A stretch of 64,000 nucleotides of DNA, taken from positions 1 through 64,000 of the forward strand of contig JAZQFG010000044.1 in assembly GCA_045539375.1 (NCBI GenBank), in the 5' to 3' direction. Of this stretch, positions 24,815-33,755 are shown piece by piece; position 1 is the first letter of the stretch, and every line of letters starts with the position of its first letter. The notes beneath the pieces were generated by a model. That model was not told where the DNA came from. It searched no databases and was given only the letters and a program-made list of their open reading frames with translations. Made by a program: the position numbers and the translations under genes. Source of the stretch: UBA5905 sp045539375 (GTDB taxonomy: Bacteria > Bacillota > Clostridia > Oscillospirales > Acutalibacteraceae).

Positions 24815-25681
24815 GTGAAGAAAGCATACGATCTGAATGTAATCGAGACTGAATTGCCCGTTCGCGGTCTGACAGCGCCGCTTACCATCGTGCAGGTGAC
24901 GGATCTCCATTTCATCTATACCGATGAGTCGGATGGTGAAGAGATAAACGCCTTACGTGAACGGTATGCGCAGTGGTTTTCCAACGGTCCTAATGTGGCC
25001 GACGAGATACTCCGCTTTTTTGAGAGTGAGCCGCCGGACGTGGTGGTATTCACGGGAGATATTGCTGGGTATCCCACGCAGGCGACCATACGCGCGTTAG
25101 AGGCGTTTCTGGCACAATGTCCACCGTATCTGTTTGTGTACGGAAACCACGAGCGTATCTTTACGAAAGAAGACATCACGCGCGAGCGGATGCGGCGCTT
25201 TGATGCGTTGTACACCTTTGCAATGAAGGGGGATTCGGAGCTGCAGGTCGTGGAAATAAACGGTGTGCGCCTTGTGGGGATAGATAATTCAGATAATCAG
25301 ATTACCCCGTCACAGTTGGAAAAACTGCGGATGCTTTTCGCCGAAAAAACGCCCTGCTTGCTGTTTCTCCACGTGCCCGTATGCTTGCCGGAGCTGATCG
25401 GGCCGGTTTCTTCCGCTTGGGGGGCTCCACTTCTTATGGGGGTTCCTCGGGGCACGGATGTGCGCGGAGAGGAGACGTTGATCCCCACGGCGGCTACAGA
25501 GGAGTTTGTCCGTATGCTGACGAGGGAGGACGTTCCCGTGGAGGGAATCTTTGCGGGCCACGTTCACTTCTTCGACCGCGAAGATGTCTTTGCTCCCGGT
25601 AAAAAGCAGTTTATTACGCCAATGGCCAGTACGCCGGATAGGGGAACTGTGCGCCGAATACATCTTGTGCCCGCCGAATAA
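24815..25681 (+). CDS. calcineurin-like metallophosphoesterase
   Basis: A 288-residue protein. GTG 24815 is preferred (GAGGTG about five bases upstream); the open frame begins at 24740 but the first 25 codons look non-coding. Metal-binding motifs in order: VTDLHF near 24, FTGDIAG near 73, YGNHERIF near 102, FLHVPV near 180 and GHVHFFDRED near 247. This is the PA3087/YkuE-like two-metal phosphoesterase group; the substrate is unknown. It is the second member of this family in the window (compare 16377-17183). It follows the GH51-like gene on the same strand and ends at a strong terminator. Confidence 0.85.
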   Translation: MKKAYDLNVIETELPVRGLTAPLTIVQVTDLHFIYTDESDGEEINALRERYAQWFSNGPNVADEILRFFESEPPDVVVFTGDIAGYPTQATIRALEAFLAQCPPYLFVYGNHERIFTKEDITRERMRRFDALYTFAMKGDSELQVVEINGVRLVGIDNSDNQITPSQLEKLRMLFAEKTPCLLFLHVPVCLPELIGPVSSAWGAPLLMGVPRGTDVRGEETLIPTAATEEFVRMLTREDVPVEGIFAGHVHFFDREDVFAPGKKQFITPMASTPDRGTVRRIHLVPAE

Positions 25682-25706
25682 AGGAATGTCGTCTTATATA
25701 GGAATA

Positions 25707-25740
25707 CCCCCTGTTGCGGTTGCAACAGGGGGTTTTGTTT
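25707..25740 (+). terminator. terminator after phosphoesterase gene
   Basis: CCCCCTGTTGC and GCAACAGGGGG form an 11-pair stem with loop GGTT, followed by TTTTGTTT. The convergent GH2-like gene ends inside the T-run. Confidence 0.9.
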
Positions 25741-28700
25741 ATCTCTTGGGATAGTTATACATACGGATGCTTTCCATAGTTCCCTGCAGACGTGTCTCGG
25801 GGGAGAGATGGAAATCCGGTATGGCACCAAACGCAAAATCCTGCATTGTCGAAGGGATGATGCCGGGCATGGGGTGCGTGTCGCTATTTCCATCCAATTG
25901 GAAAGTAATGGTTTTGGTATCGTGGATGAGGCTGACGGTGTGATAGGTGTCGGCGCTGATCACGAGGGTGCTGTGTACATTGCCCAATTCCGTCGAACGG
26001 AAACTCAGATGGCCATCGGCATCCACATAGAAGCAGTAGGAGCCATAATCTCCTGTTCCGTGAGCAAGCAATACTTGCTCGTGATCGGGTTTATCAACGG
26101 TGAGACCGAATTCATAACAGAATCCGGCATTCAGATTCTGCAGATCTCGTTTAATGAGACCGATGGAGCCGCCGCTGAAGCGCAGGAGATTGCCGCCGCG
26201 GGGACTCTCTTGCCTTTCTACGCCGTGCATAGCCACGAGCGCGTGATGGTGGGTGGCATCATAGCTTTCGTAGCCGAAGGTCTCGGTCACATCCCACTGA
26301 CCGATGCATGCAGGTGTGGGGAGGATCGCGATCTTCTCTGCGCTGAAAGCTTCACCCTTGGGTAAAGTGTATGCCGACGGGGAGATGGCGGTTCCTGCGG
26401 TCGCCTCGTCTGCGTTCCAGGCTTTGACGATCAGGCCGTCTGTATGGCTGACAGCCAATGTGCGGGTCTCACCCGGGTGCAGGCAGAACAGGCTGTCCTC
26501 CGCATAGAACGTTGCATCCTTGCTGGGGCAGGTGAGCGTCACGCCGACGGCGGGTAGGCTGCCTTCGTTTCGGACGGTAACGCACCCATCAGTATAGGCG
26601 CAGGAAAGTGTTGTTTTGGGCAGGGTGAACAGGCACCCGGTCTTATCGCGGTAGTTGAGCCAATAGAAGGTGCGGAATACCGTTTCTCCCTCGCAGAGGA
26701 CTTCGCTGGTGATGAGCAAGGGAGTGTGGGCCGTCTGCTCTGTGGTCAAAGTGAAGAAACCAAGGGGTTGTACCGTATCCGTATGGCCGCTGCCGTTTGC
26801 CTCACAGCATTTGACGATGCGCAGCTGTTCATCGTAGGCAATCATGCGGACCGTCCATTGTTTGCCGTCCAGCGCACACGCCTCGTCCAGCAGATACACC
26901 GGTGCGCAAAGGCCGTCGACGGTGGTGGAGTCGAAGATGGCGTAGGCGGCCAGCGGTGCATAACTGTCCGCCAGAACGTCATAGGACAGCTTCGGCACGC
27001 CGTAGTAGTCGACAGTGGCCCAGGAACAGGCAGGATACACATCGGTGAACTTGTAGTAGCAAATGCCGGTTGCATAGGGCCAGTTGGTGCGGTTGCGCTC
27101 CAACGTGTGGCGTATGCCGGTTGCCTGCGTCAGCTGTGTGCCCAGTATCCAGGAGGCCATGCTGTCGCTGCTGCAGAATTCCTCTACGTGGTTGGAGAGG
27201 TAGTACATATCGCGATAGGCGGAGATACGGTTCTTTTCATTGAAGATGGGGGTGTGGTGGGTGAAACTGCAGTTCTGCGGAACCGGCCACAGGTCCTTTT
27301 CGCCTTCGCCGAGATACCGCTGTACGCTCTCGATGTTGGGGCTGGACGCAAAGCCGAACTCGCCGAGGAAGGGGGATTCCAGACGCAGCGTGACGTCCAG
27401 ATCCATCAGCCCCCAATACGAGTCGTAATTATGAGTCGAACCGGCGTACGGCTCGGTGCGGTGGTAGGGACGGGTGCTGTCAAGTTCCAGCGTGAGACGG
27501 GACATCTTGTCCAGCGTTACGCTCTGTGCGGTACCTGACTCGTTACCGCCGCACCAAAGGATCAGCGAGGGATGGTTGCGCAGACGGGGGACGGTGTATG
27601 CAACGGTTTCCAGCAGTTCGTCCATGGGCTGAAACCGCTCGCTGTCCCAGCAGACCGGCCATTCTTGCATGACCATAAGGCCGAGCTCGTCGCACAGGTC
27701 ATAGAACGTATCGGTCTCCAGAATGCCGCCGCCCCAGGAGCGCAGTAGCTGTACGTGCTGGTTTTTGGCAAGGGTGAGAAAACGCTCGTAGCGCTCGTCG
27801 GGCAACCGTAGCAGCGCGTCGGTGGTGCACCAGTTCACACCCTTGATGAAGATCTTGCGTCCATTGATGACAAAGGTCCAATTGTACAGATCTTCTTTCT
27901 CGCCGCAGGGCAGTGGCGCCATTTCTATGGTGCGGAAGCCGAAACTTTCGTTGAATACCTGCGTGTCATCGTTTTCAGGCTTGATAATGACCTGCATGGT
28001 ATAGAGGTTTGGGTCTCCGTGTCCGTTGGGCCACCAAAGCTTATGCTGCGGCACGGCGAAGCGCAGACGAACCACGTTCTCACCCTCTGCGAGGTCACGT
28101 TCGATCGTCAACTCGTGGCTCTCGCCCCGGAAGTTTTTCGGACTCACGCAGATGGTGATGGCGCAGTGGCGCGCACGGGGAGACTGTAGCTTGAGTGCGC
28201 AATCCACCAGACCTTTTTCCAAATCGGCCGTGGCGAAGAACGGGCGCTCGGCTTTTACGTCGGGACCGCTCTCGATATGGACGCCGGCCCAGATGCCCCG
28301 CGTCGGCAGACAGGCGTAGTGCCAGCCGTAGACGCAGTTGATCACCACACCGCGATTCCAACCGGTGTCGAAGTCGCCGTATTCCGAGTATTCGTGCGGC
28401 TCAGCGGGAGCATTGTCGATGAACACGATGAGGGTGTTTTCGTCCTGCAGATATTCCTCGATATCAAACTCCGGTCCGCCGAACATACCGGAATGCTTTC
28501 CTAAATAGATGCCGTTCAGCCAGAAGGTGGCCTGATAGCACACGCCCTCGAAAACCAGACGGGCGTTCTTGATGTTCTTGGGGCGCGGGAAGGACTTTTT
28601 ATACCACCATTCTTTATAGCTGTACTGGCGAGCTATTTTGTCGTTGATCTCGGTCATCGGGTCGGGAATAACGCCAGCCTCGAAAAGAGCAGTATGTACG

Positions 28701-28933
28701 GTGCCGGGCACCGGTGCTTTGATGGCGTCCGGCCACGGGTTGCAGAGCCGCGGGATGTGTTCGCCTCCGTGCGCCAATTCCCATTCTCCATTGAGAGAAT
28801 AACGACCGATACCGTTCTCATTGTGGGTGCCGCAGGAGGGGGAAAGGGTGACGGTCTCGGCGGGTAGGTCGATGATACAGGGCGCGGGCTTCCAGTACAA
28901 CTTATCTTTTTGGTCGAGAGACATGTTTGCCAT
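25739..28933 (-). CDS. GH2 beta-mannosidase-like enzyme with C-terminal LamG-like module
   Basis: A 1064-residue cytoplasmic-type protein (no signal peptide), start ATG 28933 with AGGGAGG upstream. GH2 order is clear: sugar-binding beta-sandwich (LFEAGVIPDP, ATFWLNGIYLGKHSGMFGGPEFD), immunoglobulin-like domain (LWWPNGHGDPNLY), then TIM barrel with KGVNWCTTDALL, LRSWGGGILE, acid/base Glu in WCGGNESG and nucleophile Glu in FLGEFGFASSP. These fit beta-mannosidase or exo-glucosaminidase-type GH2 members. The last 200 residues (GGSIGLIKRDLQNLNAGF..., LVISADTYHTVSLIHD) look like a concanavalin/LamG fold and are an addition to the usual length of about 850. Co-transcribed with deoC (14-base gap), divergent from the kinase operon. 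Confidence 0.85.
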   Translation of the reverse strand: MANMSLDQKDKLYWKPAPCIIDLPAETVTLSPSCGTHNENGIGRYSLNGEWELAHGGEHIPRLCNPWPDAIKAPVPGTVHTALFEAGVIPDPMTEINDKIARQYSYKEWWYKKSFPRPKNIKNARLVFEGVCYQATFWLNGIYLGKHSGMFGGPEFDIEEYLQDENTLIVFIDNAPAEPHEYSEYGDFDTGWNRGVVINCVYGWHYACLPTRGIWAGVHIESGPDVKAERPFFATADLEKGLVDCALKLQSPRARHCAITICVSPKNFRGESHELTIERDLAEGENVVRLRFAVPQHKLWWPNGHGDPNLYTMQVIIKPENDDTQVFNESFGFRTIEMAPLPCGEKEDLYNWTFVINGRKIFIKGVNWCTTDALLRLPDERYERFLTLAKNQHVQLLRSWGGGILETDTFYDLCDELGLMVMQEWPVCWDSERFQPMDELLETVAYTVPRLRNHPSLILWCGGNESGTAQSVTLDKMSRLTLELDSTRPYHRTEPYAGSTHNYDSYWGLMDLDVTLRLESPFLGEFGFASSPNIESVQRYLGEGEKDLWPVPQNCSFTHHTPIFNEKNRISAYRDMYYLSNHVEEFCSSDSMASWILGTQLTQATGIRHTLERNRTNWPYATGICYYKFTDVYPACSWATVDYYGVPKLSYDVLADSYAPLAAYAIFDSTTVDGLCAPVYLLDEACALDGKQWTVRMIAYDEQLRIVKCCEANGSGHTDTVQPLGFFTLTTEQTAHTPLLITSEVLCEGETVFRTFYWLNYRDKTGCLFTLPKTTLSCAYTDGCVTVRNEGSLPAVGVTLTCPSKDATFYAEDSLFCLHPGETRTLAVSHTDGLIVKAWNADEATAGTAISPSAYTLPKGEAFSAEKIAILPTPACIGQWDVTETFGYESYDATHHHALVAMHGVERQESPRGGNLLRFSGGSIGLIKRDLQNLNAGFCYEFGLTVDKPDHEQVLLAHGTGDYGSYCFYVDADGHLSFRSTELGNVHSTLVISADTYHTVSLIHDTKTITFQLDGNSDTHPMPGIIPSTMQDFAFGAIPDFHLSPETRLQGTMESIRMYNYPKR

Positions 28934-28947
28934 GGTGATACCCTCCC

Positions 28948-29691
28948 TTAATACGTATCGTTTGCGTTGGCGGCAAAGGATTTCAGCGCAGGCATGGGAA
29001 TACCGGCGCGCTTATACGCTTCCTCAAAAATCGTCATTGCCGAGCGGATGCCGATACCAAAGCGGTCACAGCCGGCATCCACCATAGCCAACATGGTCTC
29101 CAGATCACGCACGCCGCCCGCCGCTTTAATGAGGGCGCTGTCGCCGATGGTCTGCTTGATGAGACGCACGGTGTCCACCGTGGTGGGCTTGGGGCCCCAG
29201 CCGGTGCCGGTCTTAACAAAGGTCACGCCGGCTTCTACGGCCAGTTCGCTGCCGCGGCGGATCTCGTCGTCGGTGAGATAGCAGATCTCCAGAATCGACT
29301 TGACAGGCACGCCGTCGGCGGCCTCTACCACAGCTCGAATGTCGTCGCGGACGAGGTCGTACTGGCCCGATTTGAGTGCGCCTACGTTAATGACCATATC
29401 CAGCTCCTCACAGCCCAGAGAGATCATTTCCTTAGCCGTAAACACCTTCATAGAGGTAGTGTCTGCGCCTGCGGGGAAGCTCACGACGCCGGTGACCACT
29501 GTATCCGGCGTGTCTGCCAAGGCATCGATGACGTACTTGGTGACATACGGCATGGGGCTGGCGCAGATGCAGTGGAAGCTTTTGACGATGTCAATGAGCT
29601 GATCCACCTCACGCATCGTCACGTCGGTGCGCACGGTGCTGATGTCGGTGATTCTGCCGATCTTGGAAAAATCAAACGTTTTACTGTTCAT
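28948..29691 (-). CDS. deoC: deoxyribose-phosphate aldolase
   Basis: A 247-residue class I aldolase. ATG 29691 is used (GAGAGG nine bases upstream); ATG 29700 would overlap that site. Family motifs: VTGVVSFPAGAD near 80, DMVINVGALKSGQYD with the catalytic Asp near 100, KSILEICYLTDDE, then TFVKTGTGWGPKPTTVDTV holding the Schiff-base lysine, and IKAAGGVRDLETML with the proton-relay lysine. DeoC splits 2-deoxyribose-5-phosphate into acetaldehyde and glyceraldehyde-3-phosphate; relatives act on other 2-deoxy-aldose phosphates. Its place beside a GH2 gene and opposite a sugar kinase suggests use in a sugar pathway and not nucleoside salvage, which is inference. Confidence 0.9.
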   Translation of the reverse strand: MNSKTFDFSKIGRITDISTVRTDVTMREVDQLIDIVKSFHCICASPMPYVTKYVIDALADTPDTVVTGVVSFPAGADTTSMKVFTAKEMISLGCEELDMVINVGALKSGQYDLVRDDIRAVVEAADGVPVKSILEICYLTDDEIRRGSELAVEAGVTFVKTGTGWGPKPTTVDTVRLIKQTIGDSALIKAAGGVRDLETMLAMVDAGCDRFGIGIRSAMTIFEEAYKRAGIPMPALKSFAANANDTY

Positions 29692-29711
29692 GAATACCAT
29701 CCTCTCTTAAG

Positions 29712-29832
29712 AAAGATAATTATGTTTGTGATTGGATAATACCATACCTTTTGTGAAAAAGCAACACTAAACCTTTCTAAAACGGAATTTTTTTAAAAAT
29801 AACGACATTCGTGTTGACAAAAGATAATGATG
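29712..29832. promoter_or_regulatory. candidate GntR operator pair in the divergent promoter region
   Basis: AAAGATAATTATG (29712-29724) and AAAGATAATGATG (29820-29832) match at 12 of 13 bases. The first lies in the start of the deoC leader, the second lies exactly in the spacer of the kinase-operon promoter. The kinase operon encodes a GntR/UTRA regulator, the obvious candidate to bind here. Confidence 0.5.
29736..29764 (-). promoter_or_regulatory. promoter of the deoC-GH2 operon
   Basis: On the minus strand TTGCTT (29764-29759) and TATTAT (29741-29736) are separated by 17 bases. Confidence 0.7.
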
Positions 29833-29842
29833 AATGTATAAT
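29814..29842 (+). promoter_or_regulatory. consensus promoter of the kinase operon
   Basis: TTGACA (29814-29819) and TATAAT (29837-29842) with a 17-base spacer: both hexamers match the SigA consensus exactly. Such a strong promoter upstream of a regulated sugar operon suggests control by a repressor. Confidence 0.9.
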
Positions 29843-29875
29843 TTGACTATGTTAAAAACCGTGGGAGGTGTTGGC

Positions 29876-31396
29876 TTGAAGATAATCGCTTACGATCTTG
29901 GAACCGGTGGCGTAAAGGCCTCTCTTTATGACGAAACCATGCAAACGCTGGCGAAATCGTTTATCGAATACGAGACCTTATATCCGGCACACGGGATGCA
30001 CGAACAACGGCCGCAGGATTGGTGGGACGGTGTGGCGCAGAGCACACAGCGCCTTCTTGCCGAAACGGGTGTAAAGGCGGAGGAGATTGCCTGCGTATCG
30101 CTATCGGGTGCCAGCTTGGTTGCGATCCCTATGGATGAGGAGGATCAACCGCTGCTGCCGGTGGTGCCCATTTGGTCGGACACCCGCGCTGAGGCGGAAA
30201 CAGAGGAATTCTTTACGCGTGTCGACCGGGATCGGTGGTATATGACCACCGGCAACGGTTTTCCGGCCCCCTGCTATTCCATTTTTAAATTGATGTGGAT
30301 GAAAAAGCATCAGCCGGAGGTTTTTGAAAAAACGGCCTACGTCCTTGGATCAAAGGATTATATTAATTTCAAATTAACCGGTGTCAAAGCCACGGATTTT
30401 TCCTACGCATCCGGTACCGGCGCCTATGATCTGATGGCCGGTAAGATGGATCCCTCTTTCCTGGAGGCGGCAGGGCTGCCGACGGATATTTTCCTGCCGC
30501 CGGTCGCCTCGCACACGGTGATCGGCACCGTGACGGAGCAGGCGGCGGTTGAGGTAGGGCTCGCCGTGGGCACCAAGGTGGTCTGCGGCGGCGTAGATAA
30601 TGCCTGTATGGCGCTTGGCGCGGTCGGCGCAGAGGACGGCAAGGTGTATGTGTCCCTTGGCTCCTCCAGCTGGATTCCCGTCAACTCCAGAAAGCCTGTG
30701 CTGGACCCTCAAAAGAAGCCGTACGTGTTCGCGCATATTGAGGAGGGGATGTTCACCTCAGCCTTCTCCATCTTTTCGGGGGGCAGCTCGCTGCGATGGG
30801 CGCGGGACGTGCTCTTTGCCGATTATGACGGTGATAACATCTATCCCACGATGGATCGGCTTGCCGCTCAGGTACCGGTGGGGTCCAACGGAATTTTCTT
30901 CAACCCCAGCTTAGCGGGAGGCACGTCTCAGGACAAGAGCATCCATATACGGGGCGCCTACGTTGGACTGCATCTCGGTACCACGCGGGAGGATATGGTC
31001 CGTGCGGCTATGGAAGGCATTTGTTTTAATCTGCGTCTGTCGCTCAACCATCTTCGGGAGAAGGTAGACATCGCCGATGGGATTCTTTTCTGCGGCGGCG
31101 GAAGCAAGAGCGCCTTCTGGATGCAGATGTTTGCGGACGTCTTTGATCTGCCGATCGAGAAAAATGGCATCGAGCAGGATGCTGCCTCTCTTGGTGCTGC
31201 CGCCATTGCGGCCCGGGGTATCGGGCTGTGGAGCGACTATGCACCCTTGAACGCGTTGCAGGCGACGCAGCATCGTTATCTGCCGGAGCCGAGCGCTGCC
31301 GAAAAGTATGCGAAATTGTTCCCTGCATTTGTGTATGTCAATGAAACGGCGGCAGAGATCGGAGAACGTATGCAGGCCGTTTTATCTCAAATATAA
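29876..31396 (+). CDS. FGGY-family carbohydrate kinase (xylulokinase-like)
   Basis: About 506 residues, normal for FGGY kinases. TTG 29876 is chosen: GGGAGGTG lies about six bases upstream and the family N-terminus (IIAYDLGTGGVKASLYDE) begins there; ATG 29834 and 29849 would overlap the promoter region. Two actin-like halves are visible: the N-terminal phosphate-1 loop DLGTGG, the substrate-binding HEQRPQDWWDG, then VVCGGVDNACMALGA, KVYVSLGSSSWI and the adenosine-site GGGSKSAFWMQMFAD. Enzymes of this type phosphorylate ketoses such as xylulose, ribulose or fuculose. With the fucose-isomerase-like gene downstream, a ketose made by that enzyme is the likely substrate (inference). Confidence 0.88.
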   Translation: MKIIAYDLGTGGVKASLYDETMQTLAKSFIEYETLYPAHGMHEQRPQDWWDGVAQSTQRLLAETGVKAEEIACVSLSGASLVAIPMDEEDQPLLPVVPIWSDTRAEAETEEFFTRVDRDRWYMTTGNGFPAPCYSIFKLMWMKKHQPEVFEKTAYVLGSKDYINFKLTGVKATDFSYASGTGAYDLMAGKMDPSFLEAAGLPTDIFLPPVASHTVIGTVTEQAAVEVGLAVGTKVVCGGVDNACMALGAVGAEDGKVYVSLGSSSWIPVNSRKPVLDPQKKPYVFAHIEEGMFTSAFSIFSGGSSLRWARDVLFADYDGDNIYPTMDRLAAQVPVGSNGIFFNPSLAGGTSQDKSIHIRGAYVGLHLGTTREDMVRAAMEGICFNLRLSLNHLREKVDIADGILFCGGGSKSAFWMQMFADVFDLPIEKNGIEQDAASLGAAAIAARGIGLWSDYAPLNALQATQHRYLPEPSAAEKYAKLFPAFVYVNETAAEIGERMQAVLSQI

Positions 31397-31412
31397 GAAA
31401 GGTTGATGATGT

Positions 31413-32180
31413 ATGGTAAGTAATCCTTGTAAAACAGATTTCCGTCTGGACGGAAAGGTAGCAATCATCACCGGTGCCGCATCCGGCATCGGCTATGCAA
31501 CCGCAAAGCTCTTTGCAGAAAAGGGTGCGACGGTCTGTATGTGTGACCTCTTTGGAGATAAGGTCGCCGAGGCGGCAAAGGAAATCGCGGGCGCGAAAGG
31601 ATATGCCGTGAACATTGCGGACACTGCCTCGGTGGAGGCGTTGGTGCAGGCGATCTTGGCGGATCACGGTCACATTGATATTCTTGTTAACAGCGCCGGT
31701 GTGGGCGATATTGAGTGGGCCGAGGAGATGAGCGAAAAGACCTGGCGCAAGGTCATCGACATCAATCTGTCGGGCACCTTCTTTATGTCGCAGCGTGTGG
31801 GACAGGAAATGATCAAGGCCGGTCGCGGCGGAAAGATCATCAGCCTGGCCTCCCAGGCGGGCATCGTTGCCATCGACCAGCACGTGGCGTACAGCGCCTC
31901 TAAGGCGGGCGTTATCTCTATGTCTAAGTCGCTGGCCTACGAGTGGGGCAAGTACGGCATTCAGGTCAATGCACTTTCGCCGACGGTGACGCAGACCCCC
32001 ATGACAGAGGGCTTCTGGTATGTGGGCGAGCGCTATACCAACACGATTGCAGCAACCCCGGCCGGCCGTTACTGCCAGCCGGTAGAGATTGCCAGCGCAG
32101 CGCTTTTCCTGGCTTGTGACGCATCCAATATGATCACCGGCGAAAATCTCGTCGTTGACGGCGGTTATACCATTCACTAA
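31413..32180 (+). CDS. short-chain dehydrogenase/reductase (sugar/polyol)
   Basis: A 255-residue classical SDR. It has the T-G-x3-G-x-G nucleotide-binding loop (ITGAASGIGYATA, about 22-34), an acidic residue after beta-2 (CDLFGD) favouring NAD over NADP, NSAGVG, the catalytic Ser in SLASQAG and the Y-x3-K pair in AYSASKAG. C-terminal MITGENLVVDGGYTIH is the standard family ending. Similar proteins oxidise polyols or aldoses, for example threitol-type dehydrogenases. It lies 16 bases after the kinase stop and 21 before a second SDR, so the two act in the same operon. Confidence 0.88.
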   Translation: MVSNPCKTDFRLDGKVAIITGAASGIGYATAKLFAEKGATVCMCDLFGDKVAEAAKEIAGAKGYAVNIADTASVEALVQAILADHGHIDILVNSAGVGDIEWAEEMSEKTWRKVIDINLSGTFFMSQRVGQEMIKAGRGGKIISLASQAGIVAIDQHVAYSASKAGVISMSKSLAYEWGKYGIQVNALSPTVTQTPMTEGFWYVGERYTNTIAATPAGRYCQPVEIASAALFLACDASNMITGENLVVDGGYTIH

Positions 32181-32201
32181 CGATTGAAAGGGAGAGAAAT
32201 T

Positions 32202-32966
32202 ATGAAAAACGATATGTTCAATTTGAAGGGCAAGGTAGCGATCATCACCGGCGGTTACAGAGGCATTGGTAAATCGGTTGCCAAATCTTTGGCAGACGCC
32301 GGTGCCGACATCGTTATTTGGGACCTGATCGACGCCACAGAGGTGGCCAAGGAGATCAGCAAGGAGTTCGGCGTCCGTGCCACCGCGTTGGTTTGCGACG
32401 TCACCTCCCCGGAGGCGGTGGAAAAGGCTGTTGCCGATTCGGCTGCCGCTATGGGTACGCTGGATATTCTCTTCAATAACGCAGGCATTGGCCCCCACAC
32501 CCCTGCGCTGGAGCTCACCCCTGCGGACTGGCAGAAGGTGATGAACGTCAACCTGAACGGTGTGTTTTACGTTGCCGTTACCTTTGCCAAATACCTGATT
32601 GCGCAGAATAAGGGCGGCTCTATCATCAACACGGCGTCTATGTCCGGTCTGATCGTCAACATTCCCCAGAGCCACACCCACTATAATTCTTCCAAGGCGG
32701 CGGTCATTCATATGACCAAATCGCTGGCGGTGGAGTGGGCCGACAAGGGTATTCGTGTCAACAGCATCAGCCCCGGATACATCGCCACCGATATGATCAA
32801 AGAGGTGCGGCAGGATTGGAAGGATGCTTGGGTAAGCAAGATCCCCTTCGGCCGTATGGGAACGCCCGAAGAGCTGGGCGGTGCGGTCATTTATCTGGCT
32901 TCTGACGCTTCCACCTATACGTCGGGCAGCAATATCGTGATCGACGGCTGCTACACGGTCGTATAA
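32202..32966 (+). CDS. short-chain dehydrogenase/reductase
   Basis: A 254-residue classical SDR starting at ATG 32202 with GGGAGAGA upstream; the frame opens at 32184 but that start lies in the ribosome-binding region. Motifs: ITGGYRGIGKSVAKSLADAG, NNAGIGPHTP, TASMSGL with the catalytic Ser, and HYNSSKAAV with Tyr and Lys. Asp after beta-2 (IVIWDLID) suggests NAD use. Its identity to the upstream SDR is moderate by eye, so they are old paralogues with different substrates. Two dehydrogenases next to an isomerase and a kinase suggest a pathway with both oxidation and isomerisation of a sugar or sugar acid. Confidence 0.88.
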   Translation: MKNDMFNLKGKVAIITGGYRGIGKSVAKSLADAGADIVIWDLIDATEVAKEISKEFGVRATALVCDVTSPEAVEKAVADSAAAMGTLDILFNNAGIGPHTPALELTPADWQKVMNVNLNGVFYVAVTFAKYLIAQNKGGSIINTASMSGLIVNIPQSHTHYNSSKAAVIHMTKSLAVEWADKGIRVNSISPGYIATDMIKEVRQDWKDAWVSKIPFGRMGTPEELGGAVIYLASDASTYTSGSNIVIDGCYTVV

Positions 32967-32990
32967 TCCAATTAAGAGAGGACGAACTGT

Positions 32991-33704
32991 ATGGCGAAAA
33001 CGCCGGCATATCGCACGGTTTATCAGGCTATTAAAAAGCAGATACGGGATAAGAAATATCCTGTGGGTTCTTTGCTGCCTACGGAGGGCGAGCTGGAGCA
33101 GGAGTTTTCCGTCAGCCGCACCACCGTCAGACGGGCCATTGGCCTGCTGGCGTCGGATGGGTATATTAAGGTTACCCAGGGGCGGGGGACAGAGGTTCTG
33201 GATCGGTCTACCTTTCAAAATTTAAATCATGTCAGCTCCATCACCGAATCCCTCACTACAAAAGGGTATACGGTGACCTCGCGGGAGATGGACATCCGCA
33301 AGGTGCGTGTGGGCGGTCAGACAGCGAAAAAGCTGCAGTTGGACGAGGGAGACGAAGTCTATCTCGTCCAGCGCCTGCAATATGCGGATGATGTGCCGAT
33401 CGCCCTGATGGCCAACTATCTAAGGGTGGAACAGGTGCCGGATCTGGAGCAGTTTGTCGGCCAATTTTCGGGTTTATATGCGTTTTTGGAGAAGCAGTAC
33501 GGCATCGTGATCAAAGAAGCCACGGAATATCTGTCGGCGACCACAGCGGATTTTTGCGAGGCCAAATTATTGCACGTGGACGTTGGTGCTCCGCTGCTTT
33601 GCAGCCGGCGCATCTCTTGTACCGAGGCGGGCGTGTTTGAATACAGCGTCAATAAGATTGTGGCCGAGCATTACGAGTATTGCGTCCATCTAAAGGGACG
33701 TTGA
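32991..33704 (+). CDS. GntR-family (HutC/UTRA) transcriptional regulator
   Basis: A 237-residue regulator. The N-terminal winged helix is plain: YRTVYQAIKKQIRDKKYPVGSLLPTEGELEQEFSVSRTTVRRAIGLLASDGYIKVTQGRGTEV (the last part split over residues 50-68). A UTRA ligand-binding domain fills about 85-235, ending FEYSVNKIVAEHYEYCVHLKGR. Such regulators bind sugar phosphates or related effectors and leave their operators. It lies in the operon it probably controls, and a shared 13-mer in the divergent promoter region (29712 and 29820) is its candidate site. Its last 45 coding bases are part of a 99-bp duplication found again at 35553. Confidence 0.9.
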   Translation: MAKTPAYRTVYQAIKKQIRDKKYPVGSLLPTEGELEQEFSVSRTTVRRAIGLLASDGYIKVTQGRGTEVLDRSTFQNLNHVSSITESLTTKGYTVTSREMDIRKVRVGGQTAKKLQLDEGDEVYLVQRLQYADDVPIALMANYLRVEQVPDLEQFVGQFSGLYAFLEKQYGIVIKEATEYLSATTADFCEAKLLHVDVGAPLLCSRRISCTEAGVFEYSVNKIVAEHYEYCVHLKGR

Positions 33705-33755
33705 TAAGGAGTGTGTGTAACCATGAAAAAATTTCGCGTAGGTTTGCTGACGATG
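33657..33755 (+). repeat. 99-bp direct duplication, left copy
   Basis: This copy covers the end of the GntR gene, its stop, the ribosome binding site AAGGAG and the first 11 codons of the next gene. It matches 35553-35651 at a constant offset of 1896 bases; in the 95 bases from 33661 I count nine differences, and a central stretch of about 43 bases is identical. Confidence 0.9.

Noticed and set aside
31338..33218. 626-codon antisense frame across the kinase end and the two SDR genes
   Set aside because: It crosses three well-recognised genes with ribosome binding sites, and its translation shows no family features.
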